Positions 1 through 10,819 of a stretch of 64,000 nucleotides of DNA are shown here, piece by piece. Source of the stretch: Polyangia bacterium (lineage in GTDB: Bacteria; Myxococcota_A; Polyangia; Nannocystales; Nannocystaceae); contig JAUIKS010000002.1 of assembly GCA_030430565.1 (NCBI GenBank), forward strand, positions 62,001-126,000, given 5' to 3'. Within the stretch, counting starts at the first letter, position 1. Each line of letters begins with the position of its first letter. The notes beneath the pieces were generated by a model. That model saw nothing but the letters and a program-made list of their open reading frames with translations, ran no database searches and was not told where the DNA came from. The position numbers and the translations under genes were made by a program.

Positions 1-2
1 AG

Positions 3-953
3 GCCGAGGTCGACGCCGCGATCGAGGCGTGGGCGCGCGGTGACTGGTCGCAAGTTCGCGCGCGCCTCGAGCCCATGCTCCAGGGCGGACGCTCCCTCGA
101 GGATCCGCTCCTCACCGAGACCGCGCTGCGCTACCTGGCCGACGCGACGCTGCAGGATCCAAACATCGGCCTCGATCTGCGCAAGCAGCTCGCCGGGGGC
201 TACGTCGACCGACTGCTCGACGCCGACCCCGACTGGCGCCCGCCCGAGGCGACCCACGGGACGGAGTTCGAGAACCTGGTGGCCGACAAGCGCGAGAAGC
301 GTGACCGCGACCGCCTCGACGTCTGTGAGGCCCAAGCCGTCGGTTGCCAGGCCGATCTCGAAGATCTTCAGGTCCGGCACAAACAGCTCAAGAAGAACTA
401 CGTCGACCTCGAGGAGAACTTCGGAAAGCAGGAGGTCGAGATCCGCGAGATCGTCGCGCGCAACCGCGCGATCGCGCTCGTCCCGTTCGGCGTCGGGCAC
501 TTCTACAACGGCAACACCGCGCTCGGGGCGACGTTCTTGGCCGCAGAGGCGGCGGTCGGCGCCACCGGCCTCGCGCTGCTGATCACGCGGATCCAGGGCT
601 GCGAGCGCGTCGACAACCCGGACGCCCAGGAGACGATCCGCTGCGACACCAGCAGCGCGGGCAAGTCCCAGGATCAGTGGGTCTTGCACCGCAACGCCGA
701 GACCTTCTTCGGCTACGCGTTCATCACCCTGCTCGTGGTCGATATCGTGATCGCGCAGATCTTGTTCGATCCCTATCGAGTCGAGACCACGCGCCGGGTC
801 ACGCGCGACGAGCTCGAGCGCGAGTCCGCCGCCGGCGAGGAGCCCAAGCGCCCGCGGCGAAATCGCAAACAGGCACATGGTACCCTCAGACCCCGACCGA
901 TACCCACGCTGCTGCGCGGCGGCGCGGGCTTCGGCGTCTCGCTCCGTTTTTGA
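3..953 (+). CDS. 5'-truncated membrane protein with coiled coil (C-terminal part)
   Basis: The frame is open to the left edge of the window, so the N-terminus is missing; 316 residues are visible, ending at TGA 951-953. The visible part begins with a helical segment rich in Trp and Asp, then a charged coiled-coil-like stretch (nt 270-470, with CEAQ..C and QLKKNYVDLEENFGKQEVE). A hydrophobic segment follows that contains VPFGVGHFYNGN, and then a second one (FGYAFITLLVVDIVIAQILF). The VPFGxGxFxNG motif recurs in myxobacterial proteins of unknown role that sit near PEGA or TPR proteins (from memory, not searched). The protein ends in a short basic tail and a terminal Phe. The start of the sigma54 activator follows after 2 nt, suggesting one operon. 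The function is unknown. Confidence 0.75.
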   Translation, partial: AEVDAAIEAWARGDWSQVRARLEPMLQGGRSLEDPLLTETALRYLADATLQDPNIGLDLRKQLAGGYVDRLLDADPDWRPPEATHGTEFENLVADKREKRDRDRLDVCEAQAVGCQADLEDLQVRHKQLKKNYVDLEENFGKQEVEIREIVARNRAIALVPFGVGHFYNGNTALGATFLAAEAAVGATGLALLITRIQGCERVDNPDAQETIRCDTSSAGKSQDQWVLHRNAETFFGYAFITLLVVDIVIAQILFDPYRVETTRRVTRDELERESAAGEEPKRPRRNRKQAHGTLRPRPIPTLLRGGAGFGVSLRF

Positions 954-955
954 TC

Positions 956-2806
<1,851 letters not shown>

Positions 2807-2821
2807 GTCGCCTCCCCCATC

Positions 2822-3664
2822 ATGATGTCCTCGCCTCGTCCGCCAGCAGCCCGTCGGGTGTCCGCCACCGCCATCGCCTGCGCGGGGCTGGGTGTGGTCG
2901 CGTTGGTCATCAGCGCGTGCCTGCTGCCCGACACCGTCGGGGTCAAGAACGAGAACGAGAGCAACCGGCACGCGATCAAGATCGTCGAGCCGACCGCGAT
3001 CTCGCTGGACGCCGACGACGCCTGCATCGAGACCTGCGCCGAATGTGACGACTGCCCGCAGCCGCCGATCCCCGCGAACCTGCCGCACTTCCTCGACCCG
3101 GCGAAGACCGAGTTCAATTTCTGCTCCTGCCCCCAAGGTCAGATCGACACGAACGCGCAGCCCAGCTGGGAGCTCTACGTCGAGGACCGCGACGGCGACG
3201 GCCAGGAGATCTACGACGACGTCTACGCGGCGCTGCAGCTCGACTACACCCGCGACTCGAGCGAGCCGCAGATCTTCATCGCGTACAAGGACTTCGTCGA
3301 CCCGGGCGCGCGCCTGCCACCGCCGGTGCTGCAGGCCCCCGGAGATCAGCCGATCGGGCGCCCGGATCCGTTCCTGCGCAAGCTGCAGATCGGCGACGGC
3401 ACGCGCCGGATTGACCTGTGTAATAAGTCAGGTCAAGGCGCCGGCTCGCTGATGCCCGGCTACCACACGCTGCGCGTGGTCGTCACCGACAGGCCGTGGT
3501 TCCGTCGACCCGGCGGAGCGGACGGCGGCGACGGCGTCGAGCAGGAGGGCGTGCCCGACTTCGCGGGCGGCGCGAGCTACGACGCGCGGACCTACGTGTT
3601 CCACTGCGCCGACAGCGGCGACGAGGCCTCCGGCTGCGTCTGTCAGGACGAGGGGTCGATCTGA
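2822..3664 (+). CDS. Predicted lipoprotein, Cys-rich N-terminus
   Basis: A 280-residue secreted protein. The N-terminus carries a hydrophobic segment ending ...VALVISAC, a good lipobox, so it is probably a lipoprotein with Cys33 as the acylated residue. A Cys-rich stretch follows (CIETCAECDDCPQPP) and then an acidic domain with EDRDGDGQEIYDD, which could bind calcium. Further Cys occur near the C-terminus (FHCADSGDEASGCVC). I recognise no family. The stop TGA overlaps the ATG of the next gene by one base (TGATG), so the two are probably translated together and may act together at the envelope. The frame contains an unusual AT-rich inverted repeat (listed separately). Confidence 0.8.
   Translation: MMSSPRPPAARRVSATAIACAGLGVVALVISACLLPDTVGVKNENESNRHAIKIVEPTAISLDADDACIETCAECDDCPQPPIPANLPHFLDPAKTEFNFCSCPQGQIDTNAQPSWELYVEDRDGDGQEIYDDVYAALQLDYTRDSSEPQIFIAYKDFVDPGARLPPPVLQAPGDQPIGRPDPFLRKLQIGDGTRRIDLCNKSGQGAGSLMPGYHTLRVVVTDRPWFRRPGGADGGDGVEQEGVPDFAGGASYDARTYVFHCADSGDEASGCVCQDEGSI
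3411..3436. repeat. Inverted repeat with AT-rich loop inside lipoprotein gene
   Basis: Arms TTGACCTG and CAGGTCAA (8 bp, perfect) flank a 10-nt AT-rich centre TGTAATAAGT. The stretch uses codons that are scarce in the surrounding high-GC gene (ATT, TGT, AAT, TCA, GGT, CAA). The inverted repeat is seen directly; any function is unknown. Confidence 0.6.
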
Positions 3665-6135
3665 TGGCGCGCGCGGGCGCGCGGCTCGCCGCCCTGCTCT
3701 GCGCCACCTCGGCGGGCTTCGCCTGCTCCGTCGCCGCGCCGACGCCGGCGCCCGTCAGCTGCCAGACCAACGAGGACTGCGACAGCGACGAGGTGTGCTC
3801 GGCCGACCAGGGCGGCGTGTGCGTCAAGGCCGAGCTGCCGCCGCGGAGCATCGTCGGGCTGCGCGTCGAGGAGGAGGCGCAGGTCTTCGGCGACATCACC
3901 TTCCACGTCGACCTGCTCGGGGACGACCGCGGCGTCCGGCTGGTCACGAGCTTCCCCGACCGCTACCGCATCAGCAAGTTTAACAGCCGCAACGACGAGG
4001 GCGCGCTGCAGCGGCCCGGCGTGCGCGACACGGTCCGGCTCAGCGCGCTCGAGATCGGCTACTTCACGGCGCTCGAGGCCGCGGAGGACGGGGAGGACTA
4101 CGAGGCGCCGCTGCTCGACGCCGGGGTTCAGCTGTCTCAAGAGTCACGCTTGGCGAACGAGGCCAACGTCCGCCCGAAGTCGGGCAGCGTCGCCTACCCG
4201 CCGCGCGACCCGGAGTCGCTGGAGCCGCTCGCCGAGGTTATCGAGCTCGCGTGGCCGCACTACGACAGCAGCGATCCGCTCTCGGACCGCCCGCTGATCG
4301 CCGAGCTGCGCCCGCTGATCAAGGAGGGCGACGAGGTCAACAAGCGCGGGCTCGTCTACCGGCTGCTCGAGCGACCGCCCGCGCCGGACGAGGGCGAGGA
4401 CGAGCCGGGCGCGGACGCGTACAACATCCAGATCAAGACGACCTCAGAGTGCCACCGCCGGCTCGACGGCAACCTGATCGTGCTCCCGGGGCCGAACCCG
4501 CCGCCCGCGAGCCTGCGCACCACCGTGACGATGCGCTACTCGACGCCGCACGCGAGCGCCTCGACCATCGCGCGGCCCGGCGGCAAGGACGTGACCGAGT
4601 GCCTCGCGGACCTGTGCCCCGCGCCCTCCGCCTGCGTGATGGATGAGGAGCTCGAGCTGATGCGCTGCGGCTGTGAAGCCGACGAGCACTGCGGGCCCGG
4701 TCAGGCCTGCGACGCCGAGCGGAAGTACTGCGCGCTCGATCTCACCGGGCGCTCGGCGACCCAGGGCAGCGTCGAGGCGGTCGCCGGCGGCGACCCGTTC
4801 CGCGCCTACGTGTACACCTACTGCGACGACGCCGTGGAGGACGACCAGGTCCTCGATCTGATCGTGCGCGTGAAGCCGGTGTTCGACCCGGAGCAGGGCG
4901 AGGTCGACTCGGGCCTGCCCGTGCTGCAGTTTCGGGCCAACCCCGAGTTCGAAGCCGCGACCCCGAGCAGCCAGACCATCGCCCAGCTGCCGCGCAACCT
5001 CTGCCTGCCCAATTGGCCAGTCGCCCAGCAGGTCGACGTGCCGCTGGTCGGCGCCCCCGTCGCGATCGGCGAGCGCGGGATCCCGATCTCCAGCGAGTAC
5101 GTGTGCTGCGAGACCAGCTGCCTCGAGGAGGACACCCCGCCCTCGCCGGCCGTGGAGACCTGCGCGCCGACGGCCAAGCTCAGCTTCTCGGGCCTGTTCG
5201 TGCGACCGGGCTCGCTCCCGGAGGACGACGTGGACATCTGGGAGGAGAACGAGTGTTTGCCGCTGTACTCGAGCGCGGCGCCGGAGCAGGGCGACCCGAA
5301 GCAGATCGGCTTCACGCAGCGCTTCGACGACGCCTGCTCCGGCGAGGGCTGCAGCGTGCGGCTCAGCCGCGGGTCCGGCGACGACCCGATCGCGTACACG
5401 ATGCGCGTCGAGCCGGCGCCGGGCTCCGTGTTCCGCTCGCGCGAGGTCGAGGACGTGGTGCTCGAGGACGGCGTGGCCAGCCTCGAGCCGTTGAGCCTCG
5501 ACTACCGAGTACAGCTGCGTGGGCGCGTGACCCTCAGCGACGCGCTGTGCGCCGCGCAGCCGGTCGAGCCCGACGGCATGGGCACCATCGGCGACTGCTC
5601 AATCGAGCGCGAGGCGCGGGTTAAAGCCGAGCGCATCCGGGTCGCGGGCGAGGATGACGCGGTGCTGCCCCCCTACGTCTACCAGGCCGACACCTACGAA
5701 AGCGGCAACTTCGTGCTCCCGGTCAACCCCGGCGTGTACCTCGTGACCGCGTACCCGGCGGTCGGGAGCCAGGGCGCCGCCTCCCGGATCCGGGTCGTCG
5801 ATCTGCGACTCAAGTCGACACAGGTCACGTTCCGCGACGACGGCGTGCCCGAGGCTCCGCTCGCCGACCCCCTCGAGCTCGACGTCGGGCAGCTGGCGAC
5901 CATCGAGCTCGACGAGTTCCACAAGAGCACGGTCGCGTACCCGGTCGACCTCGGGAGCTGGGCCCGCGGGAACCCGCTCGAATTTGAGGGTGTACCGCTC
6001 GATCTCAACGACACCGAGACCTGCTACAGCGTGCAAGAGACGCCGCTGGGCTGTGAGGTCCGGCAGCTGCTGAACAGCAACGCCAAGGTGCTCATCAGTC
6101 AGCAGCGATACGTGACCTTCAGCACACGCAACTAG
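3664..6135 (+). CDS. Large secreted lipoprotein, unknown family
   Basis: An 823-residue protein starting at the ATG that shares its A with the stop of the upstream gene (TGATG). The N-terminus is a lipoprotein signal: a basic start, a hydrophobic Ala/Leu run and the sequence SAGFACS. Right after it comes a CQTNEDCDSDEVC unit of the type common in myxobacterial surface proteins, and a second (CGCEADEHCGPGQACD) lies near residue 340. The rest looks like several beta-rich domains with scattered Cys pairs (EYVCCETSCLEED). The C-terminal third (about residues 610-730) resembles a carboxypeptidase-regulatory-like beta-sandwich (VQLRGRVTLSDA ... NFVLPVNPGVYLVTAYP). That resemblance is my inference. 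It is probably an outer-membrane or exported surface protein acting with its coupled neighbour. The frame stays open upstream, but a signal peptide fits only this start. Confidence 0.85.
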   Translation: MARAGARLAALLCATSAGFACSVAAPTPAPVSCQTNEDCDSDEVCSADQGGVCVKAELPPRSIVGLRVEEEAQVFGDITFHVDLLGDDRGVRLVTSFPDRYRISKFNSRNDEGALQRPGVRDTVRLSALEIGYFTALEAAEDGEDYEAPLLDAGVQLSQESRLANEANVRPKSGSVAYPPRDPESLEPLAEVIELAWPHYDSSDPLSDRPLIAELRPLIKEGDEVNKRGLVYRLLERPPAPDEGEDEPGADAYNIQIKTTSECHRRLDGNLIVLPGPNPPPASLRTTVTMRYSTPHASASTIARPGGKDVTECLADLCPAPSACVMDEELELMRCGCEADEHCGPGQACDAERKYCALDLTGRSATQGSVEAVAGGDPFRAYVYTYCDDAVEDDQVLDLIVRVKPVFDPEQGEVDSGLPVLQFRANPEFEAATPSSQTIAQLPRNLCLPNWPVAQQVDVPLVGAPVAIGERGIPISSEYVCCETSCLEEDTPPSPAVETCAPTAKLSFSGLFVRPGSLPEDDVDIWEENECLPLYSSAAPEQGDPKQIGFTQRFDDACSGEGCSVRLSRGSGDDPIAYTMRVEPAPGSVFRSREVEDVVLEDGVASLEPLSLDYRVQLRGRVTLSDALCAAQPVEPDGMGTIGDCSIEREARVKAERIRVAGEDDAVLPPYVYQADTYESGNFVLPVNPGVYLVTAYPAVGSQGAASRIRVVDLRLKSTQVTFRDDGVPEAPLADPLELDVGQLATIELDEFHKSTVAYPVDLGSWARGNPLEFEGVPLDLNDTETCYSVQETPLGCEVRQLLNSNAKVLISQQRYVTFSTRN

Positions 6136-6387
6136 CTCGCGAGGGAGCCTGCCCACGCTTCGCTCGCACGGGGCTCAGGGCCCCCAGCTGCGCGGATTGG
6201 CGGATTGCATGGCGCTGCAACTAGGGCCGCCGCGTGGTGGCCTGCACACCTGCGAGGCGATCATCGCGTCGCCAGGGGGCGGGGATCGGCCCCCGACCGT
6301 CTCGGCCCTCCGTCGACCCCCATCAGGATTCACGCGTTCTCGCCGGTTTCCCCGGCGAAAGCTCTCGGTTCGGAGGCGCGGCTTTGC

Positions 6388-6825
6388 TTGACCACCCGTG
6401 GCATCCCTGGGAAACTCCAGCCACTGGCTTCGTCTCGCGCAATACGCACCAAACGGTTCTTCGTGGGGCTGCGCGTGGCCGCATCACTGGCCCTCATCCT
6501 TTATGTCTGTGTCGGGATTTACAACGGGCTCGCCAACCAGCGAATCCGGGCTTCCTCCGGGGAGCGTCTCGACTGTGACTACCGCGTCGAACTCACTCGT
6601 GATCGGCTCTCGAGCCTGATCGAGTGGGCACACCGCGTGGGAGACGACCAGGCCGACAAGGCGACCGAGAATTTTTCCACCCTCCTTCGAGACACGCAGA
6701 CGCGTTGCGTCGCGGCCGACCCGGACACAAGGGCCCGAATTGAAACGATCGAACGCATCTTCGCCGAGTACGGAGAACGCCGACGTCGTGACCGCGATGC
6801 GCGCAGGACACTGCTCGCGCTATAG
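6388..6825 (+). CDS. Small single-pass membrane protein, hypothetical
   Basis: The frame is open from 6205, but the part before about 6390 looks non-coding, so I placed the start at TTG 6388 (about 145 residues). The start is uncertain. One transmembrane helix is clear (GLRVAASLALILYVCVGIYNG, residues about 32-52), followed by a soluble helical domain with two Cys and a basic tail (GERRRRDRDARRTLLAL). Base composition is less GC-rich than in its neighbours. The stop lies 11 nt before the RNA helicase start, so the two genes may be co-transcribed. No family was recognised. The 250 bases upstream (6136-6387) hold no gene that I can support. Confidence 0.5.
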   Translation: MTTRGIPGKLQPLASSRAIRTKRFFVGLRVAASLALILYVCVGIYNGLANQRIRASSGERLDCDYRVELTRDRLSSLIEWAHRVGDDQADKATENFSTLLRDTQTRCVAADPDTRARIETIERIFAEYGERRRRDRDARRTLLAL

Positions 6826-6836
6826 GATTCCCGAAC

Positions 6837-9800
6837 ATGTCAAATTCTCCCGAGTCTGGCACCGCTCCAGACCGTGACCCTGATGACGTAGCACTCCCTG
6901 ATTCCACAGCCTCCGCGCCGACCGCTGGCGACGCCGAAGCGACGCCGACCTCCGAGGGGAGCTCGGACGCCGACGAAGCCGCTGAAGCCGGAGCGTCCGC
7001 GAGCGAAGCGGAGACCGCCGAGTCTCCCGCGTCCGCGGAGAGCGCTGAGAGCGGTTCCGAACAAGCTGACGGAGCCGAAGCCGAAGCCGCGGGCGAGAAC
7101 GAGCCCGCCGACGGCGAAGTCGCGGACGAGGTCGACCCGACCGAGGTGACGAGCTTCGACCTGTTCGAGCTGCCCGAGCCGCTGCACGCGTCGATCACCG
7201 AGATGGGCTGGTCGAAGCCGACGCCGGTTCAGGTGCGCTGCTTCAAGCCCTTTGTCGCCGGCCGCGATGTCATCGTTCAGTCGCACACCGGCAGCGGCAA
7301 GACGGGCGCGTTCTGCATCCCGTGGCTCGCCGCGCGCTTCGACCCCCGCCCCGCGAGCGAGACCGGCGTCCAGCTGATCGTGATCCTGCCGACCCGCGAG
7401 CTGGCGAAGCAGGTCTGCAACGAGCTCAACCGGCTGTCCACGCGCACCCCGGTGACCTCGCTGCCGGTCTACGGCGGCACGCCGATGAACCCGCAGCTCA
7501 AGGCGCTCAGCGACGGCGTGCACGCGGTCGTCGGGACGCCGGGGCGCATCCTCGATCACATCCGCCGCCGCTCGCTCAAGCTCGATCAGGTCCGCACGGT
7601 CGTCCTCGACGAGTGCGACGAGATGCTCTCGATGGGCTTCCTCGAGGACATCCGCGCGATCCTCGATCGCTGCACCGCCGACCACCAGACCTGCCTGTTC
7701 TCGGCGACTGTCCCCCAGGACATCCAACGTATCGCGCGCCGGCACATGAAGAAGCCGGAGTTCGTCGAGCTGTCCGGGGACGAGATCTCGGCGGCGCAGA
7801 TCGAGCACGGCTTCTACAGCGTCTCGAGCGCGGTCAAGACCCGCGACCTCATCGACATCGTGATGCTCGAGGACCCGGCCCGGGCGATCGTGTTCTGCAA
7901 CACGCGCGAGGAGACCAAGCTCGTCGCCTCGGTGCTCAGCCGCGAGGGCTACAACGCCGAGCCGCTGTCCAGCGACCTCAACCAGAACCAGCGCGAGCGC
8001 GTCATGGGCTTGATGCGCGACCACAAGCTGCGGTTTTTGGTCGCGACCGACGTGGCCGCCCGCGGGATCGACATCAGCCACGTCACCCACGTCATCAACT
8101 ACTCGTTCCCCGAGAACGCCGAGGTCTACGTGCACCGCACCGGCCGGACGGGCCGCGCGGGACGGGCTGGCCTGGCGCTCTCGCTGATCGGGCCGCGCGA
8201 GCTGGGCAACTTCTATCAGCTCAAGCTTCAGTACAAATCGATCAAGTTCGGCGAGCGGCAGATGCCGCCGGCCGAGGAGCGCCGAGCCCAGCGTCGTGAG
8301 CTCAAGCTCGATCGCATCAGCCAGCGCTTCCCCGACCTCGTCTCGCCCGAGTGGGTCGCGCTCGCCCGGGACCTCGTCGCCGATCCGCGGGGCGAGCGGA
8401 TCATCGCGCTGCTGCTCGAGCGCGCCATGCGAAAGCCGCGGCGCTCCGCGGAGCCCGAGGGCGACGCGGATCAGGATCCGCGAGATGGCGAGCGCGAGCG
8501 CTACCACAGTCACAGTCGGGATCGTGATCGTGATCGAGGAGACCGCCGCCGACGCCGAGGGCGCGGGGACTACGAGTCGCGGCGCGGGGATCGAGACGCG
8601 CGTGGACGCGGGCGCGATCACGACAGCGATCGAGATCGAGATCGGGACCGTGATCGGGACCAAGAGCGTGATCGGGACCAAGAGAGCGAGCGCGGCCGAG
8701 ATCGTCGTCGCTCGCGGCGCCGTCGTGGTTTGGACGAGGACGGATCGGAGCGCCGTGGCCGACGCGGGCGTAGCCGTGATCGAGACCGTGACCGCAGCAA
8801 GCACGACGCCGAGCCGGCCTCCACCCAGGGCGAGACCGAGGCCACCGACCCCGTAGACACGGCGCCGGTCGACGTCGCCACGGAGACCACCACCCCGGCG
8901 GCCGAGGCGAAGGGCGCGACGCGAGACGAGACCGACGAGACCACGGCCGAAGCGAGCGCTGCGGCTGAGCCCCCGAGCGAGACCTCGAGCGAGGGCAAGG
9001 CCGAGGGAGAAGAGAACGAGGCTGACGAGACGGGTACGTCGGAGGCCGAAGCGGCGGGCGATGATGCTCAGCCGAAGAAGCGTCGGCGTCGCCGGCGTCG
9101 TCGCCGCGGCAAGGGGCGCAAGACCGCGTCGGAGTCGTCCGAAGACTCGGATGGCGAGACGAGCGAAGAGGACGCCAAGGCCGCTTCCGAGAGCAGCTCG
9201 GAGGATCAGGACGACGCGAGCGACGACGAGAAACAGACCGACGGTGAGGGCGCGGACGCGAATTCCGAGGTCGAGGCCGCGGAGTCGGACAGGGACTCCG
9301 AGGGCCGCTCACGGAGCAAGCGCAAGCGTCGTCGCCGACGTCGCAGCGGAAAGAGCGGCGCCACCAAGCAGCAGCTGGAGGCGCCCCGCGCCTCGCAGCA
9401 GGACATCCTGATCGACATCGACGAGAACGAGCTCGAGATCGTTCGCGGTCAGTACGGCGGGATCGACGAGCTCGACGAGCTGACCCTCAAGGGACGGCGC
9501 CGCGCGGTGATGGACACGCTGCACGACGAGGTCGAGATCGAGGACCTCTCGAGCAGCGACGCGACGCTCGTGGAGAAGGACGCCGACGCATCGGACGACG
9601 ACAGCAGCGACGACGACGACGAGACCGAGAGCGACGACACGGACGACTCCGACGACGACACGGACGACGACTCCGACGACGACTCCGATGACTCGGACGA
9701 CGACACGGACGACTCCGACGCGGACGGATCGAGCTCAACACCGGACGTCGCCGCGACGGCCGACAAGGAGACCGTCGCCAAGGAGTCGGCGGAACCGAGC

Positions 9801-10811
9801 GCTGGCGAGAAGACCGCGAAGGACCGCGAGACGCCGAAGGACGGCCCGAGCGAGACGTCCGAGGACGGACAGGAGCAGGCCCAGGACGCGAGCCCGCCGA
9901 AGAAGAAGCGTCGTCGCCGTCGCCGCCGGAAGAAGTCGGCCCCGCCCCCACCCCCGGAGCTGACCGCGCCGCCGCACAAGGACTTTTGGGAGGTATGGGC
10001 GAGCACCTACACGTTCCAGGAGTTTGAGGACGCGCCGTTCCTCGAGCGCAACCCGGAGATCGCGAAGAAAGAGGAGGAGCAGGCGGCCGCGAAGGCGGCC
10101 GCGAAGGCGGCCGCCGAGGCCCGAGCCAAGGCAAAGGCCGAGAGCGCGGGTGCTGAAGAGAGCGGCGGTCGTCGCCGCCGACGCGGACGCGCGCGCGGTG
10201 GTCAGTCGGTCGATCTCGACGCGACCTTCACGAAGGTCCGACTCAGCGTCGGTCGCACACACGGGCACAAGGCGGCCCAGATCCGGGCGCTGCTCCGTGA
10301 CAACCTCGGCCTCGAGGGGCGCGCGATCCGTGATCTGACGGTCCGTGACGCGAGCACGCTGTTCCGTGTGGCCGAGACGGAGTACGAGCGTATCGTCGAG
10401 ATCCTGCACGGGATGGATCTCTCGGGCGTCACGATCAATGTCAGCCGCCCGAACCCGAGCAAGGCGGACGCGCTGCGGGCGGAGCTCCCGGCGCCGCCTC
10501 CGGCCGAGAACGCCGAGAACGCCGAGAACGCCGTGGCGACGGACGACGCGCTAGACGAGGCGACGGACGACGCGCCCACGGACGCGACGGCTTCCGCCCC
10601 GGAGGAGCCCGCGGCTCCCGACGCGCGCGAAGCAACAGCCCCGACGGAGGCCGCAGCCGCGGACGGCGACAACGGGGCGAGCGCCGCGACGGAGGAAGGT
10701 TCATCGGACGCCGCAGCCGCGCCGTCCGACGCCGAGCCCGAGCTCGCGGTCACCATCGAGCAAGCCGGCGAGCAGCCGTCCGCCGAGCCCGAGTCACCGG
10801 CTGCGCCCTGA
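6837..10811 (+). CDS. DECD-box (DEAD family) RNA helicase with giant charged tail
   Basis: A 1324-residue ATP-dependent RNA helicase, about twice the usual bacterial length. Residues 1-100 are acidic and Ala/Glu-rich. The helicase core follows with Q-motif region (FDLFELPEPLHASI...PTPVQ), motif I HTGSGKTG near 149-155, motif II DECD at 258-261 instead of the usual DEAD, SAT, and motif VI HRTGRTGR at 433-440. About 540-1130 is low-complexity: an Arg-Asp dipeptide stretch (nt about 8500-8800), three basic blocks of 6-9 Arg/Lys (nt 9077, 9316, 9898) and an Asp/Ser acidic run (nt 9590-9730). Residues about 1134-1205 form a DbpA/CsdA-type RNA-binding RRM (KVRLSVGRTHGHKAAQIRAL...ITINVSRP-like). An acidic, Ala-rich tail ends the protein. 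The role is probably in RNA unwinding for ribosome assembly or decay, as in the CsdA/DeaD family. Confidence 0.95.
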   Translation: MSNSPESGTAPDRDPDDVALPDSTASAPTAGDAEATPTSEGSSDADEAAEAGASASEAETAESPASAESAESGSEQADGAEAEAAGENEPADGEVADEVDPTEVTSFDLFELPEPLHASITEMGWSKPTPVQVRCFKPFVAGRDVIVQSHTGSGKTGAFCIPWLAARFDPRPASETGVQLIVILPTRELAKQVCNELNRLSTRTPVTSLPVYGGTPMNPQLKALSDGVHAVVGTPGRILDHIRRRSLKLDQVRTVVLDECDEMLSMGFLEDIRAILDRCTADHQTCLFSATVPQDIQRIARRHMKKPEFVELSGDEISAAQIEHGFYSVSSAVKTRDLIDIVMLEDPARAIVFCNTREETKLVASVLSREGYNAEPLSSDLNQNQRERVMGLMRDHKLRFLVATDVAARGIDISHVTHVINYSFPENAEVYVHRTGRTGRAGRAGLALSLIGPRELGNFYQLKLQYKSIKFGERQMPPAEERRAQRRELKLDRISQRFPDLVSPEWVALARDLVADPRGERIIALLLERAMRKPRRSAEPEGDADQDPRDGERERYHSHSRDRDRDRGDRRRRRGRGDYESRRGDRDARGRGRDHDSDRDRDRDRDRDQERDRDQESERGRDRRRSRRRRGLDEDGSERRGRRGRSRDRDRDRSKHDAEPASTQGETEATDPVDTAPVDVATETTTPAAEAKGATRDETDETTAEASAAAEPPSETSSEGKAEGEENEADETGTSEAEAAGDDAQPKKRRRRRRRRRGKGRKTASESSEDSDGETSEEDAKAASESSSEDQDDASDDEKQTDGEGADANSEVEAAESDRDSEGRSRSKRKRRRRRRSGKSGATKQQLEAPRASQQDILIDIDENELEIVRGQYGGIDELDELTLKGRRRAVMDTLHDEVEIEDLSSSDATLVEKDADASDDDSSDDDDETESDDTDDSDDDTDDDSDDDSDDSDDDTDDSDADGSSSTPDVAATADKETVAKESAEPSAGEKTAKDRETPKDGPSETSEDGQEQAQDASPPKKKRRRRRRRKKSAPPPPPELTAPPHKDFWEVWASTYTFQEFEDAPFLERNPEIAKKEEEQAAAKAAAKAAAEARAKAKAESAGAEESGGRRRRRGRARGGQSVDLDATFTKVRLSVGRTHGHKAAQIRALLRDNLGLEGRAIRDLTVRDASTLFRVAETEYERIVEILHGMDLSGVTINVSRPNPSKADALRAELPAPPPAENAENAENAVATDDALDEATDDAPTDATASAPEEPAAPDAREATAPTEAAAADGDNGASAATEEGSSDAAAAPSDAEPELAVTIEQAGEQPSAEPESPAAP

Positions 10812-10819
10812 GTGATTCA

